DNA from: Rhizobiales bacterium Ga0077525
GTDB taxonomy: Bacteria > Pseudomonadota > Alphaproteobacteria > Rhizobiales > Xanthobacteraceae
Reading direction: 5' to 3'
Assembly (NCBI GenBank): GCA_001464835.1
Contig: LNDS01000025.1
Coordinates: forward strand, 19,820-83,819
DNA length: 64,000 nucleotides
A model generated the notes under the pieces. The model worked only from the letters and a program-made list of their open reading frames with translations. It was not told the origin of the DNA and made no database searches. Position numbers and translations under genes: made by a program. How positions within the stretch are numbered: the stretch's first letter is position 1; each line of letters opens with the position of its first letter. Below are positions 44,574 to 54,051 of the stretch, piece by piece.

Positions 44574-45722
44574 ATGAACGCCCGCACCCCACTGCCGCCG
44601 ATTCCGTTCATCGATCTTGCCGCGCAGCGGCAACGATTGAAACCGGCTGTCGACGTCGCGGTGGCGAAAGTGCTCGATCACTGCCAGTTCATCCTGGGCC
44701 CGGAAGTGCGCGCCTTCGAGGCGGAGCTGGCCGCCTTCTGCGGCGCCAAACACGTCGTCACCTGCGCCACCGGCACCGACGCCTTGGTGCTGGCGCTGCG
44801 CGCTTTCGGCATCGGCCCCGGCGATGCGGTGATCTGCCCGTCCTTTACGTTCTGCGCCACGGCGGAAGTCGCTGTGCTGGTCGGCGCGACGCCGGTATTC
44901 GTCGATGTCGATCCGGTCACCTTCAACATCGACGCCAACGGCATTGCCGGCGCGGTCGAGACGGCGAAAGCCGCTGGCCTGGTGCCGAAGGCGGTCATTC
45001 CCGTCGATCTGTTCGGTCTTGCCGCCGACCACGGCGCTGTCGCCGCCGCCGCCAAGGCGCACGGCCTGATGGTGCTCGACGATGCCGCGCAGGGTTTCGG
45101 CGCCAGTTCCAACAATCGTCGCCTCGGCACCTTCGGTCACGCCACCGCGACCAGTTTCTTTCCGGCTAAGCCCCTCGGTTGCTACGGCGACGGCGGTGCG
45201 GTGATGACCGACGACGACACACTCGCCGACCTGATGCGCTCGATCCGCGTGCACGGCATGGGCAGCGACCGCTACGACAATGTCCGCATCGGTCTGGCCT
45301 CGCGCCTCGACACCATCCAGGCCGCGGTGCTGATCGAGAAGCTGAAGATTTTTCCGGACGAGATCGAAGCGCGCAACGTCGTCGCCCGCCGGTATGCCGA
45401 GGGCTTGAGCGATCTGATCAAGGTACCGGCGGTGCCGGCCGGTTCGACGTCGGTGTGGGCGCAATACACGATCCGCCTCAAAGCCGGCACGCGCGACGCT
45501 TTCGCCGCTGCGCTGAAAGCCGACGGCATTCCGACCGCAATCTACTATCCGATCCCGCTGCACTTGCAGCAGGCCTACAAGCAGTATCCGGTGGGCAAGG
45601 GCGGCGTCGCCAACAGCGAGAAACTCGCCGCCGAGGTCATCAGCCTGCCGATGCATCCTTATCTCGACGAGCCCACGCAGGCGCGCGTTATCGACAGCGT
45701 GCGCCGGGCGCTTAAAGCTTAA
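44574..45722 (+). CDS. DegT/DnrJ/EryC1 aminotransferase (GnnB/WbpE type)
   Basis: This 382-residue PLP enzyme begins with PFIDLAAQRQRLKPAVD and has CATGTDALVLALRA, the PLP lysine in SFFPAKPLGCYGDGGAV and IYYPIPLHLQ at the end. It should convert a 3-keto-UDP-sugar made by the upstream oxidoreductase into a 3-amino sugar. GnnA/GnnB give UDP-GlcNAc3N, used in the diamino lipid A backbone known from Bradyrhizobiaceae; WbpB/WbpE serve O-antigen. The sequence alone does not decide between them. Confidence 0.85.
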   Translation: MNARTPLPPIPFIDLAAQRQRLKPAVDVAVAKVLDHCQFILGPEVRAFEAELAAFCGAKHVVTCATGTDALVLALRAFGIGPGDAVICPSFTFCATAEVAVLVGATPVFVDVDPVTFNIDANGIAGAVETAKAAGLVPKAVIPVDLFGLAADHGAVAAAAKAHGLMVLDDAAQGFGASSNNRRLGTFGHATATSFFPAKPLGCYGDGGAVMTDDDTLADLMRSIRVHGMGSDRYDNVRIGLASRLDTIQAAVLIEKLKIFPDEIEARNVVARRYAEGLSDLIKVPAVPAGSTSVWAQYTIRLKAGTRDAFAAALKADGIPTAIYYPIPLHLQQAYKQYPVGKGGVANSEKLAAEVISLPMHPYLDEPTQARVIDSVRRALKA

Positions 45723-46449
45723 GAAGGCGCGTGAGGCGGGATGCGACGCGCCGCGCCGCCGCGCCGGCATCGTAAAAGAAATCGGGGACCAACGCCTTGC
45801 CGCGCAATCGCAGCAGCGCCACGCGCGGCATCCTGCGCTGGTTGACGTAAAGCGCGTCGCCCCAGCCATGCGCGGTCATGCGCAAGGTCAGCCTGACAAA
45901 GCCGCGCGCCGCCATGAACCTGTCGATATCCGGCAACAAAGCGCAGCCGCGATAAAGCTCCTGCCGGTTCACTTCGAGATAGGCCCAGGTGACGCGGTCC
46001 ATGAAGTCGCCGAGTCCGATCAGCGCGCGCAATTCCGCGCCCTGGATATCGACATTGATGAAATCGAAGCCCGCCGATGCTGGCAGGATCGTATCGAGCC
46101 GGCTCGTTTGCAGGCGGCCGCCGGCGGAAAACGCGATGCCGGGATGCGCCGCCAGATGCGAGTCCGGCGGCAGCAGCGACGACGATTGGCCGTTGTCGGC
46201 GCGAAACAGATCGGCCGCGTCGCCGTCGCGGTCCCAGCACGCCGCCTCGATGACGAGATTGTCCGGATCGTCGTGAAATGTGCGGCGCAGTGCCGCCGCC
46301 TTGTCCGGCAGCATCTCGACCCAGATGACCGGGCCCCAGCCGTGGCGGCGGTAGTCCTCGGCTTCCTCGGCGTCATGCGCGCCGACATGCAGCACGCCGT
46401 TCGCCTTGACGCCAAACCGCGCGCTCAAATCGGCCACGGGGATCAGCAT
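45712..46449 (-). CDS. FkbM family methyltransferase (2)
   Basis: This 245-residue protein shows VLHVGAHDAEEAEDYRRHGW, the FkbM SAM-site variant, and FDFINVDIQGAELRALIGLG. It probably methylates a sugar of a surface glycan. It differs clearly from the other FkbM protein at 34315. Its 3' end overlaps the convergent aminotransferase gene by 11 bp, and manC lies 14 bp upstream of it. Confidence 0.83.
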   Translation of the reverse strand: MLIPVADLSARFGVKANGVLHVGAHDAEEAEDYRRHGWGPVIWVEMLPDKAAALRRTFHDDPDNLVIEAACWDRDGDAADLFRADNGQSSSLLPPDSHLAAHPGIAFSAGGRLQTSRLDTILPASAGFDFINVDIQGAELRALIGLGDFMDRVTWAYLEVNRQELYRGCALLPDIDRFMAARGFVRLTLRMTAHGWGDALYVNQRRMPRVALLRLRGKALVPDFFYDAGAAARRVASRLTRLLKL

Positions 46450-46463
46450 GATGGGCCTTCGCC

Positions 46464-47876
46464 TCAGCGGCGCTGGTAGACATCCTCGATGCGCTCGATG
46501 TCGTCTTCGCCGAGATAGCTGCCGGTCTGTACCTCGATGAGCTCAAGCGGGATCTTGCCCTTGTTGGCGAGGCGATGGATGCAGCCGATCGGCAGATAGA
46601 CCGATTCATTCTCATGCACCTGTCTTATCTGATCACCAATGGTAACCTCGGCGGTGCCGCTGACGACGATCCAGTGTTCGGAGCGATGGCGGTGCTTCTG
46701 CAATGAAAGAATGCCGCCGGGAATGACGACGATGCGCTTGACCTGGAAGCGCGCGCCCATGTCGATCGACTCGTAATAGCCCCACGGCCGGTGGCCGCGC
46801 TTGTGGTCGACGGCCTCGGCGCGCTTCGCCGTCTTCAGCTTGGCAACCAGCTCCTTGACCTCCTGCGAGCGCGCGCGCGGCACCACCATCACCGCGTCCG
46901 AAGTCGAGACCACCACCATGTCCTTGATGCCGACGAGCGTCGTCAATCGTCCGTCCGAATGCACGACGCAGTCGGTCGTATCCATGGTGATGACCGGGCC
47001 TTGCAGCACATTGCCTTGCTTGTCCGGCGGCGTGATGTCGAACAAAGCGTCCCAACTGCCGATGTCGGACCAGCGGAAGTCGCCGGCAATGACGGCGGCG
47101 CGGTCGGTCTTTTCCATCACCGCATAGTCGATCGACTTCTGCGGCGCGCGCGCGAAACTCTTTTCCTCGAGCCGCAGGAAGCCGAGATCGTTGGTGGCGT
47201 TTGCGACCGCGGCTTCGATAGCGTTCGCCATGTCCGGCTCCATGCGGCGGATTTCGGCGAGCAGCACGTCGGCGCGGAACAGGAAGTTGCCGGAATTCCA
47301 CAAATAGCCGTCGCGCACATAACCGGCCGCCGTCGGCGCATCCGGCTTCTCGACGAATTTCGCCACCGCGCGCACGCCGCTGGTGCCGATGGGCTCGCCC
47401 GGAAGGATATAGCCGTAGCTGGTCTTCGGCTCGGTCGGCTTGATGCCGAAGGTGACGATCTTGCCGGCTTCCGCGGCTTCGCGGCCGGCCAGACAGGTGG
47501 CGCGGAAATTCTCGACATCGAGAATGATGTGGTCGGCGGCCAGCGCCAGCACGACGGCGTTCGCATCGCGCGCCAAGGCCACCGCGGTGGCGGCGGCAAT
47601 GGCCGGCGCCGAGTCACGGCGCAGCGGCTCGATCACCACCGTGGCGTCGACGCCAATCTCCTCGGCCTGGCGGCGGGCGAAGAAATGAAAGTTCGGCCCG
47701 GTGATGACGATGGGTGCCGCAAACATCGGATCGGCGACCCGGCTCAAGGTTTCCTGATAGGTCGAGCGCTCGCCGACCAGCGGCAGGAACTGCTTGGGCA
47801 GGGCGTCGCGCGACACCGGCCACAGCCTGGTCCCGGCGCCGCCGGCCAGGAGAATTGGAATGATAGGCGAGGGCAT
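46464..47876 (-). CDS. manC: Mannose-1-phosphate guanylyltransferase / mannose-6-phosphate isomerase
   Basis: This 470-residue bifunctional type II enzyme has the nucleotidyltransferase signature LLAGGAGTRLWPVSRDALPK and FVEKPDAPTAAGY in the first domain. A C-terminal cupin isomerase (RPWGYYESIDMG, LSLQKHRHRSEHW) follows. It makes GDP-mannose for mannose, rhamnose or fucose glycans. The start at 47876 is set by homology; the frame stays open upstream through antisense murJ, which is an artefact of GC-rich DNA. Confidence 0.94.
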   Translation of the reverse strand: MPSPIIPILLAGGAGTRLWPVSRDALPKQFLPLVGERSTYQETLSRVADPMFAAPIVITGPNFHFFARRQAEEIGVDATVVIEPLRRDSAPAIAAATAVALARDANAVVLALAADHIILDVENFRATCLAGREAAEAGKIVTFGIKPTEPKTSYGYILPGEPIGTSGVRAVAKFVEKPDAPTAAGYVRDGYLWNSGNFLFRADVLLAEIRRMEPDMANAIEAAVANATNDLGFLRLEEKSFARAPQKSIDYAVMEKTDRAAVIAGDFRWSDIGSWDALFDITPPDKQGNVLQGPVITMDTTDCVVHSDGRLTTLVGIKDMVVVSTSDAVMVVPRARSQEVKELVAKLKTAKRAEAVDHKRGHRPWGYYESIDMGARFQVKRIVVIPGGILSLQKHRHRSEHWIVVSGTAEVTIGDQIRQVHENESVYLPIGCIHRLANKGKIPLELIEVQTGSYLGEDDIERIEDVYQRR

Positions 47877-48041
47877 CGTCAGGGGGCACCGGTTGGACGG
47901 GAAGGGACGGTCGGGTCGCTCTATGTTTGGGCCGGGAATCGTCCTAATGCAGAGAGCCGCAGGCTTGATCGGCAGCGACCGGCTGCCTTTAAGTCCATTT
48001 ATACACAGCGTTTTCGCCCTGACCACAAGCCCTTTGCCCCG

Positions 48042-49580
48042 ATGATCAAGCGCATCCTCACGGTCGGCGGTTTTACCCTGCTCTCGCGGGTGACCGGCTT
48101 TGTCCGCGACATCATCCTTGCCGCCATATTGGGCGCCGGGCCGGTGGCGGATGCCTTCTTCGTGGCGTTGCGCCTGCCCAACCATTTCCGCGCCATCTTC
48201 GCCGAGGGCGCGTTCAACGCCGCTTTCGTGCCGGCCTATGCCCGTATCCGCGAGCAGGGCGGCGAGCAGCGCGCCGGACTGTTCGCCGACCGCATCTTCA
48301 CCCTGCTGCTGGCCAGCCAGGTCGTGCTCTTGGCGGTGGCTTTGCTGTTCACGCCGGCGGTCATCGAACTCTTGGCGCCGGGCTTTGCCAACGACCCGGT
48401 GCGCTACCCGCTGGCGGTCGATCTCACTCGCATCACGTTTCCTTATTTGCTGCTGATCACGCTGGTGACGCTCTATGGCGGCATCCTCAACGCCTTGCAG
48501 CGTTTCGCCGCCGCCGCCGCCGCGCCGATCCTCTTGAACATCTCGCTGGTGGTGGCGCTGAGCCTCGCCGCCTTCTTCCCGACCGCAGGCCACGCCGCCG
48601 CCTGGGGCGTGCTGCTCGCCGGCGTGCTCGAATTCTTTCTGGTCGCTGGCGATGCCTGGCGCGTCAATGTGCTCGCCGCCTTCCGTTGGCCGCAGTTCGA
48701 TCAAGACGTACGCAAATTTTTCCGCGCGCTCGGCCCCGCAGTGGTCGGCTCGGCCGGCGTGCAGCTCGCGCTGTTCGCCGATACCATCATCGCCAGCTTC
48801 CTCGCCACCGGCGCGGTGTCGGCTCTGTATTACGCCGACCGCATCAATCAGTTGCCGATCGGCGTTATCGGCATCGCCGCCGGTACGGTGATCCTGCCGG
48901 AAATGGCGCGCCGCTTCGCCGCCGGCGACGAGGCCGGCGCATTGCATGCACAGAACCGCGCCGTCGAATTCACGCTGCTGCTGTCGATCCCCTGCATCGC
49001 CGCTTTCTTCGTCGTGCCTGAACTGATCATGCGTGCGCTGTTCATGCGCGGCGCGTTCACACAGGCGGACGCCATCGCTTCCGGTCAAACGCTCGCCGCT
49101 TACGCCTTCGGTCTTTTGCCTTTCGTGTTGATCCGCAGCACGGTGGCGACTTTCTTTGCCCGTGGCGATACCAGGACACCGGTGATCGCGGCGCTGATCG
49201 CCGCCGCGGTCAATATCGGCTTTAAAATCATACTGATGGGCCCACTGGCTCAGGTCGGCTTGGCGCTGGCCACGTCGATTGGCGCCTGGATCAATTTGCT
49301 GTTGGTTATCTGGTTCGCACATCGTGCCGGTTTATTGAGCATCGATGCGCGGCTGCGCACATCGGCGCTCAAATTGCTGGCGGTGGGCGTCGCGCTGGCG
49401 CTGGTGCTGTGGCTCTGCAAGGCCCCGGTCGCCGGCCAGTTCGCCGGTTGGGACCGTTTGCGCGACGAGGCGACCTTGGGTGTGCTGGCCGCCATCGGCT
49501 TCGTCCTTTATGGCGGTGCTGTCATCGGCCTGTTCGGCCCCCGCTGGCTGGCCGCTTTCAGGGCCAAATCGCGGCCTTGA
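48042..49580 (+). CDS. murJ: Lipid II flippase MurJ
   Basis: This 512-residue MOP-superfamily protein has about 14 helices. The start FTLLSRVTGFVRDIILAAIL and FRAIFAEGAFNAAFVPAYAR are MurJ signatures with the functional arginines. It flips the peptidoglycan precursor lipid II and is normally essential. It is divergent from manC across a 165-bp gap, so it may share a promoter region with glycan genes without being part of their pathway. Confidence 0.93.
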   Translation: MIKRILTVGGFTLLSRVTGFVRDIILAAILGAGPVADAFFVALRLPNHFRAIFAEGAFNAAFVPAYARIREQGGEQRAGLFADRIFTLLLASQVVLLAVALLFTPAVIELLAPGFANDPVRYPLAVDLTRITFPYLLLITLVTLYGGILNALQRFAAAAAAPILLNISLVVALSLAAFFPTAGHAAAWGVLLAGVLEFFLVAGDAWRVNVLAAFRWPQFDQDVRKFFRALGPAVVGSAGVQLALFADTIIASFLATGAVSALYYADRINQLPIGVIGIAAGTVILPEMARRFAAGDEAGALHAQNRAVEFTLLLSIPCIAAFFVVPELIMRALFMRGAFTQADAIASGQTLAAYAFGLLPFVLIRSTVATFFARGDTRTPVIAALIAAAVNIGFKIILMGPLAQVGLALATSIGAWINLLLVIWFAHRAGLLSIDARLRTSALKLLAVGVALALVLWLCKAPVAGQFAGWDRLRDEATLGVLAAIGFVLYGGAVIGLFGPRWLAAFRAKSRP

Positions 49581-49674
49581 GCGCGCGCGGATAAGACGCG
49601 TCGCAAGCGGTGGACATGGCGCGGCATGGCCGCTATCTCACTAGTTCCCCTTTCGTGGTCCGGCCAGGGTGCGC

Positions 49675-50874
49675 ATGATTTCCCACATGAAAATCAACTC
49701 ATCTGCGGCGCGGCGTTATGGCGCCGCCTGCGCGCTCGCGGCCTTACTCGCCGGCTGCGGCGATGGCCCGAAACAACAAGCCGCCCCGCCGCCACCCGCC
49801 GTGACGGTCGCCGAACCGACCAAGCGCACCGTGTCCGATTTCGATGAATATGTCGGCCGCTTCGTCGCGGTCAATTCCGTCGAAGTGCGGGCCCGGGTGT
49901 CCGGCTACCTTGAAGGCGTCCATTTCAAGGACGGTCAACTCGTCAAGCAGGGCGACCTTCTGTTCACCATCGACAAGCGCCCGTTCCAGAACGCCGCCGA
50001 GCAGGCGCGCGCCGCGGTGACGCAGACCAAATCGAATCTCGCTTTTACCACCGCCGATTTCGAGCGCGGCCAGCAACTGGTGAAGGAAAAGACCATTACC
50101 GAGCAAACCTTCGAGCAGCGCTCGCAGGCCTACCGCAACGCGCAGGCCGCGGTCAGTGCCGCCGAAGCGGCGCTGCGCACGTCGCAACTCGATCTCGAGT
50201 TCACCGAACTGAAAGCGCCGATCGACGGCCGCATCGGCGACCGCCGCGTGTCGCCGGGCAATCTTGTCACCGGCGGCTCCGGCGGCAACACGACCTTGCT
50301 CGCCACCATCGTTTCGACCGATCCGATCCGTTTTGAATTCACCTTCGATGAAGCGTCCTATCTGCGCTACGAGCGCGCCTCGAAAACCGGTACCGATGTC
50401 GCCAGCCGCGGCGCCGGCGTGCAGGTCGCGCTCAAGCTGATCGACGAGCCCGAATTCATCCACAAAGGCAGCATGGATTTCGTCGACAACGTCATCGAAC
50501 GCACGACCGGCACCATTCGCGGCCGCGCCAGCTTCAGCAATGTCAACGGCGTGTTCACGCCAGGTATGTTCGCCCGCGTCCGCGTGCCGGCCTCGGCACC
50601 CTACGAAGCCTTGCTGGTGCCGGACAGCGCCATCGGCAGCGAGCAGATCCGCAAATTCGTGCTGGTGGTCGATGGCGAGAACACCGCGCGCACCAAATAT
50701 GTGACGCTCGGCCCGCTCGACGGCGCGCTGCGCGTCATCAAGAGCGGTCTTGAGCCGGCGGATAAAGTCGTCGTCAACGGCATGGCGCGGGTGCGCGCCG
50801 GCCAGAAGGTCACGCCGCAGGCGCCGGCGGCTGCTCCCGCGCCGGGCGCCGCTCCCGCCGCACCCGCGAAGTAG
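49675..50874 (+). CDS. RND efflux pump periplasmic adaptor (membrane fusion lipoprotein)
   Basis: This 399-residue MexA/AcrA-type adaptor has a lipoprotein signal with lipobox LLAGC (Cys28). It then has the lipoyl half-motif VRARVSGYLEGVHFKDGQLV, an alpha hairpin with EKTITEQTFEQR, and FTELKAPIDGRIGDR. It bridges the inner-membrane pump and an outer-membrane channel. GTG 49669 and ATG 49687 are alternative starts; AGGG fits ATG 49675. The pump gene follows 6 bp later. Confidence 0.92.
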   Translation: MISHMKINSSAARRYGAACALAALLAGCGDGPKQQAAPPPPAVTVAEPTKRTVSDFDEYVGRFVAVNSVEVRARVSGYLEGVHFKDGQLVKQGDLLFTIDKRPFQNAAEQARAAVTQTKSNLAFTTADFERGQQLVKEKTITEQTFEQRSQAYRNAQAAVSAAEAALRTSQLDLEFTELKAPIDGRIGDRRVSPGNLVTGGSGGNTTLLATIVSTDPIRFEFTFDEASYLRYERASKTGTDVASRGAGVQVALKLIDEPEFIHKGSMDFVDNVIERTTGTIRGRASFSNVNGVFTPGMFARVRVPASAPYEALLVPDSAIGSEQIRKFVLVVDGENTARTKYVTLGPLDGALRVIKSGLEPADKVVVNGMARVRAGQKVTPQAPAAAPAPGAAPAAPAK

Positions 50875-50880
50875 GCCGGC

Positions 50881-53800
50881 ATGCGCATCTCGCATTTCTT
50901 CATCGACCGGCCGATCTTCGCTTCGGTCATTGCCATCGTCATCATCATTCTCGGTGGCGTCGGCTTCACGCGCCTGCCGGTCGCGCAATATCCGGAAATC
51001 GCGCCGCCGACCATCAACATCTCCGGCCAGTATCCCGGCGCCTCGTCGGAGTCCGTCGCTGAAACCGTGGTCGCGCCGATCGAGCAGCAGATCAACGGCG
51101 TCGAGGGCATGATCTACATCTCCTCGAACTCGAACGCCGACGGCCGCTTCTCCATCGCCGTCACTTTCGAGATCGGCACCAATCTCGATACTGCGCAGGT
51201 CCAGGTGCAGAACCGCGTCGGCATTGCCCAGCCGCGCCTGCCGCAAGCGGTGCAGCAGGTCGGCGTCACGGTGACCAAGAGTTCGCCCGACATTCTGATG
51301 CTGGTGAACCTGAATTCGCCGGACCAGTCGCGCGACGCTCTGTTCATCTCCAACTACGCCAATATCCAGATCAAGGACGCGCTGACCCGCGTCGATGGCG
51401 TCGGCTCGATCACCGTGTTCGGCAGCCGCGATTACGCCATGCAGGTCTGGCTCGATCCGGACCGGCTGCAATCGCTCAATCTGACCGCCACCGACGTGAC
51501 GCAGGCGTTGCAGACGCAGAACTTGCAGGTCGCTTCCGGCGTCCTCAACCAGCCGCCGGTGCCGAACCAACTCGCCTTCCAGATCGCGGTGCGCACGCTC
51601 GGCCGCCTGTCCACGCCGGAAGAATTTGGCAACATCGTCGTCAAGCAGGTCGGCAATGCCGTGGTGCGCCTGCGCGATGTCGCCAAGATCGAGCTGATCG
51701 CGCAGGATTATTCGTCGAACTCCTATCTCAACGACGACCCTTCAGTGGCGCTCGCCGTGTTCCAGCGGCCCGGCTCGAACGCGCTGACCACCGGCGACGG
51801 CATCAAGAAAACCGTCGAGGCGATGTCGAAGGATTTTCCCGCCGGGCTCAAATACGGCATTCTCTACAACCCGACCGAATTCATCCAGCAGTCGGTCAAC
51901 GCCGTGATCGAGACCATCTTCGAGGCGGTACTGCTGGTCGTTCTGGTCATCGTCCTGTTCCTGCAAACCTGGCGCGCCGCGGTCATCCCGCTGCTGGCGA
52001 TTCCGATCTCGCTGATCGGTACCTTCTTCGCCATGACTTTGTTCGGTTTTTCGCTCAACAATTTGTCGCTGTTCGGGCTGGTGCTGGCGATCGGCATCGT
52101 CGTCGATGACGCCATCGTCGTGGTCGAGAATGTCGAGCGCAACATCGCCGCCGGCATGTCGCCGCGCGACGCGGCGCGCCGCACCATGGACGAGGTCGGC
52201 ACCGCGCTGATTTCGATCGTGCTGGTCTTGTGCGCGGTGTTCGTGCCGACGACGTTCATCACCGGCATTTCCGGCCAGTTCTATCGCCAGTTCGCGCTGA
52301 CCATTACCAGCGCCACGTTGATTTCACTTGTCGTGTCGCTCACTTTGTCGCCGGCAATGTGCGCGCTGCTGTTGAAGCCGCATGACAAGAGCCACAAGGA
52401 TAAGTGGTGGGAAAAGCCGATCCACGGCTTCTTCCGGCTGTTCAACCGCGGCTTCGACGGCTTTGCCCGCGGCTACGGCTGGCTGGCCGGCAAGGTCGTG
52501 CGTTTCGTCCTGATCATGCTGGTGCTCTATGCCGGCATTCTGGCGCTCGGTCTCAACGAATTCAGCAAGACGCCGCAAGGCTTCATTCCGCAGATCGACC
52601 GCGGCATTCTCATCGTCGCCGCGCAATTGCCGCCGGGCTCGTCGCTGCAACGCACCGATGCGGTGATGCGCCGCGCTTCCGAAATGGTGCGGGCGACGCC
52701 GGGCGTGGCGCACGCCATTAACATTGTCGGTTTCTCCGGCGCCAGCTTTTCGACCGCGCCGAATGCCGGCGCCATGTTCGTCGTGCTCGAGCCCTTCGCC
52801 GCGCGCAGCGGCGATCCGTCGAAATCCGCGGCGGCGATCCAGGGCGCGCTGTTCGGCAAGCTCGGCGCCATCCAGGACGCCTTCATGGTGGTGGTGCTGC
52901 CACCGCCGGTGCCGGGCATCGGCAATGCCGGCGGTTTCCGCATGATGATCGAGGATCGCAGCGGCGCAGGGCCTTTGGCGATGCAGGGCGCAGTCGGCGC
53001 GATGATGGGCCGCGCCGCGACGACGCCGGGCCTGCAACAGGTGTTCTCGCTGTATGAGACGGCGACGCCGCAACTGTTCCTCGACATCGACCGCACCAAG
53101 GCGCAACTGCTCGGCATCAACATCGCCGACGTGTTCAGCGCCTTGCAGGTCTATATCGGCTCGGCCTATGTCAACGACTTCAATCTGCTGGGCCGAACCT
53201 TCCGCGTGCAGGCGCAGGCGGGTGCCGAATTCCGTCTCGAGCCGAAGGACGTGCTGGCGCTGCGCGTGCGCAACACAGCGGGCGAAACCGTGCCGCTCGG
53301 CTCGTTCACCACCGTGCGCGACATTTCCGGTCCGTATCGTCTGCCGCGCTACAATCTCTATCCGGCCGCCGAACTCGACGGCAATGCTTCGCCCGGTTAT
53401 TCGCAAGGGCAGGCCATCCAGATCATGCAGAAGCTCGCGGCCGAGACCTTGCCGCCCGGCTTTTCCTATGAATGGACAACGTTGGCGTTCCAGCAATTGC
53501 GCGCCGGCAATACCGCGTTCTTCGCTTTCGGCCTCGGCGTCGTCTTCGTCTTTCTGGTGCTGGCGGCGCAGTATGAAAGCCTGACCTTGCCGCTCGCCGT
53601 CATCCTGATCGTGCCGATGTGCCTGGTCGCGGCTATTGTCGGCGTCATCCTGCGCGGCCAGGACAACAATATTCTCACCCAAGTCGGCTTCATCGTGCTC
53701 ATTGCGCTGGCGGCGAAGAACGCGATTCTGATCGTCGAATTCGCCAAGCAGCTTGAGGACCAAGGCCGCAACCGCATCGACGCCGCGGTCGAGGCGGCGC

Positions 53801-54036
53801 GGTTGCGTCTGCGCCCGATCATCATGACCTCGCTGGCCTTCGTGCTCGGCGTCGCGCCGCTGGTCTGGGCCTCCGGCGCCGGCGCGGAACTGCGCTCGGC
53901 TCTCGGCACCGCGGTGTTTTCCGGTATGATCGGCGTCACATTGTTCGGCCTGATCTTCACGCCGGTGTTCTATGTCGTGGCGCGCTGGCTGGCGGCCCGC
54001 TTCTCGCGCAAACCGGCCATGCAGCCGGCCGAATAA
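50881..54036 (+). CDS. RND efflux transporter, HAE1 (AcrB/MexF) family
   Basis: This 1051-residue inner-membrane pump has 12 helices and two large periplasmic loops. The start MRISHFFIDRPIFASVIAIV, the proton-relay GIVVDDAIVVVENVERN with paired Asp and AAKNAILIVEFAKQL with Lys are intact. It should expel hydrophobic compounds using proton influx. No outer-membrane factor gene follows and no TetR-type regulator precedes the operon. Substrate range is not predictable. Confidence 0.94.
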   Translation: MRISHFFIDRPIFASVIAIVIIILGGVGFTRLPVAQYPEIAPPTINISGQYPGASSESVAETVVAPIEQQINGVEGMIYISSNSNADGRFSIAVTFEIGTNLDTAQVQVQNRVGIAQPRLPQAVQQVGVTVTKSSPDILMLVNLNSPDQSRDALFISNYANIQIKDALTRVDGVGSITVFGSRDYAMQVWLDPDRLQSLNLTATDVTQALQTQNLQVASGVLNQPPVPNQLAFQIAVRTLGRLSTPEEFGNIVVKQVGNAVVRLRDVAKIELIAQDYSSNSYLNDDPSVALAVFQRPGSNALTTGDGIKKTVEAMSKDFPAGLKYGILYNPTEFIQQSVNAVIETIFEAVLLVVLVIVLFLQTWRAAVIPLLAIPISLIGTFFAMTLFGFSLNNLSLFGLVLAIGIVVDDAIVVVENVERNIAAGMSPRDAARRTMDEVGTALISIVLVLCAVFVPTTFITGISGQFYRQFALTITSATLISLVVSLTLSPAMCALLLKPHDKSHKDKWWEKPIHGFFRLFNRGFDGFARGYGWLAGKVVRFVLIMLVLYAGILALGLNEFSKTPQGFIPQIDRGILIVAAQLPPGSSLQRTDAVMRRASEMVRATPGVAHAINIVGFSGASFSTAPNAGAMFVVLEPFAARSGDPSKSAAAIQGALFGKLGAIQDAFMVVVLPPPVPGIGNAGGFRMMIEDRSGAGPLAMQGAVGAMMGRAATTPGLQQVFSLYETATPQLFLDIDRTKAQLLGINIADVFSALQVYIGSAYVNDFNLLGRTFRVQAQAGAEFRLEPKDVLALRVRNTAGETVPLGSFTTVRDISGPYRLPRYNLYPAAELDGNASPGYSQGQAIQIMQKLAAETLPPGFSYEWTTLAFQQLRAGNTAFFAFGLGVVFVFLVLAAQYESLTLPLAVILIVPMCLVAAIVGVILRGQDNNILTQVGFIVLIALAAKNAILIVEFAKQLEDQGRNRIDAAVEAARLRLRPIIMTSLAFVLGVAPLVWASGAGAELRSALGTAVFSGMIGVTLFGLIFTPVFYVVARWLAARFSRKPAMQPAE

Positions 54037-54051
54037 TTCGGAGAGTTGACA

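Noticed and set aside
46464..49322. A 952-codon open frame on the minus strand that continues upstream of manC through all of murJ
   Set aside because: Only the manC part has protein homology. The rest is antisense to murJ and rich in Arg, Gln, His and Asp, as expected when stop codons are rare in GC-rich antisense frames.
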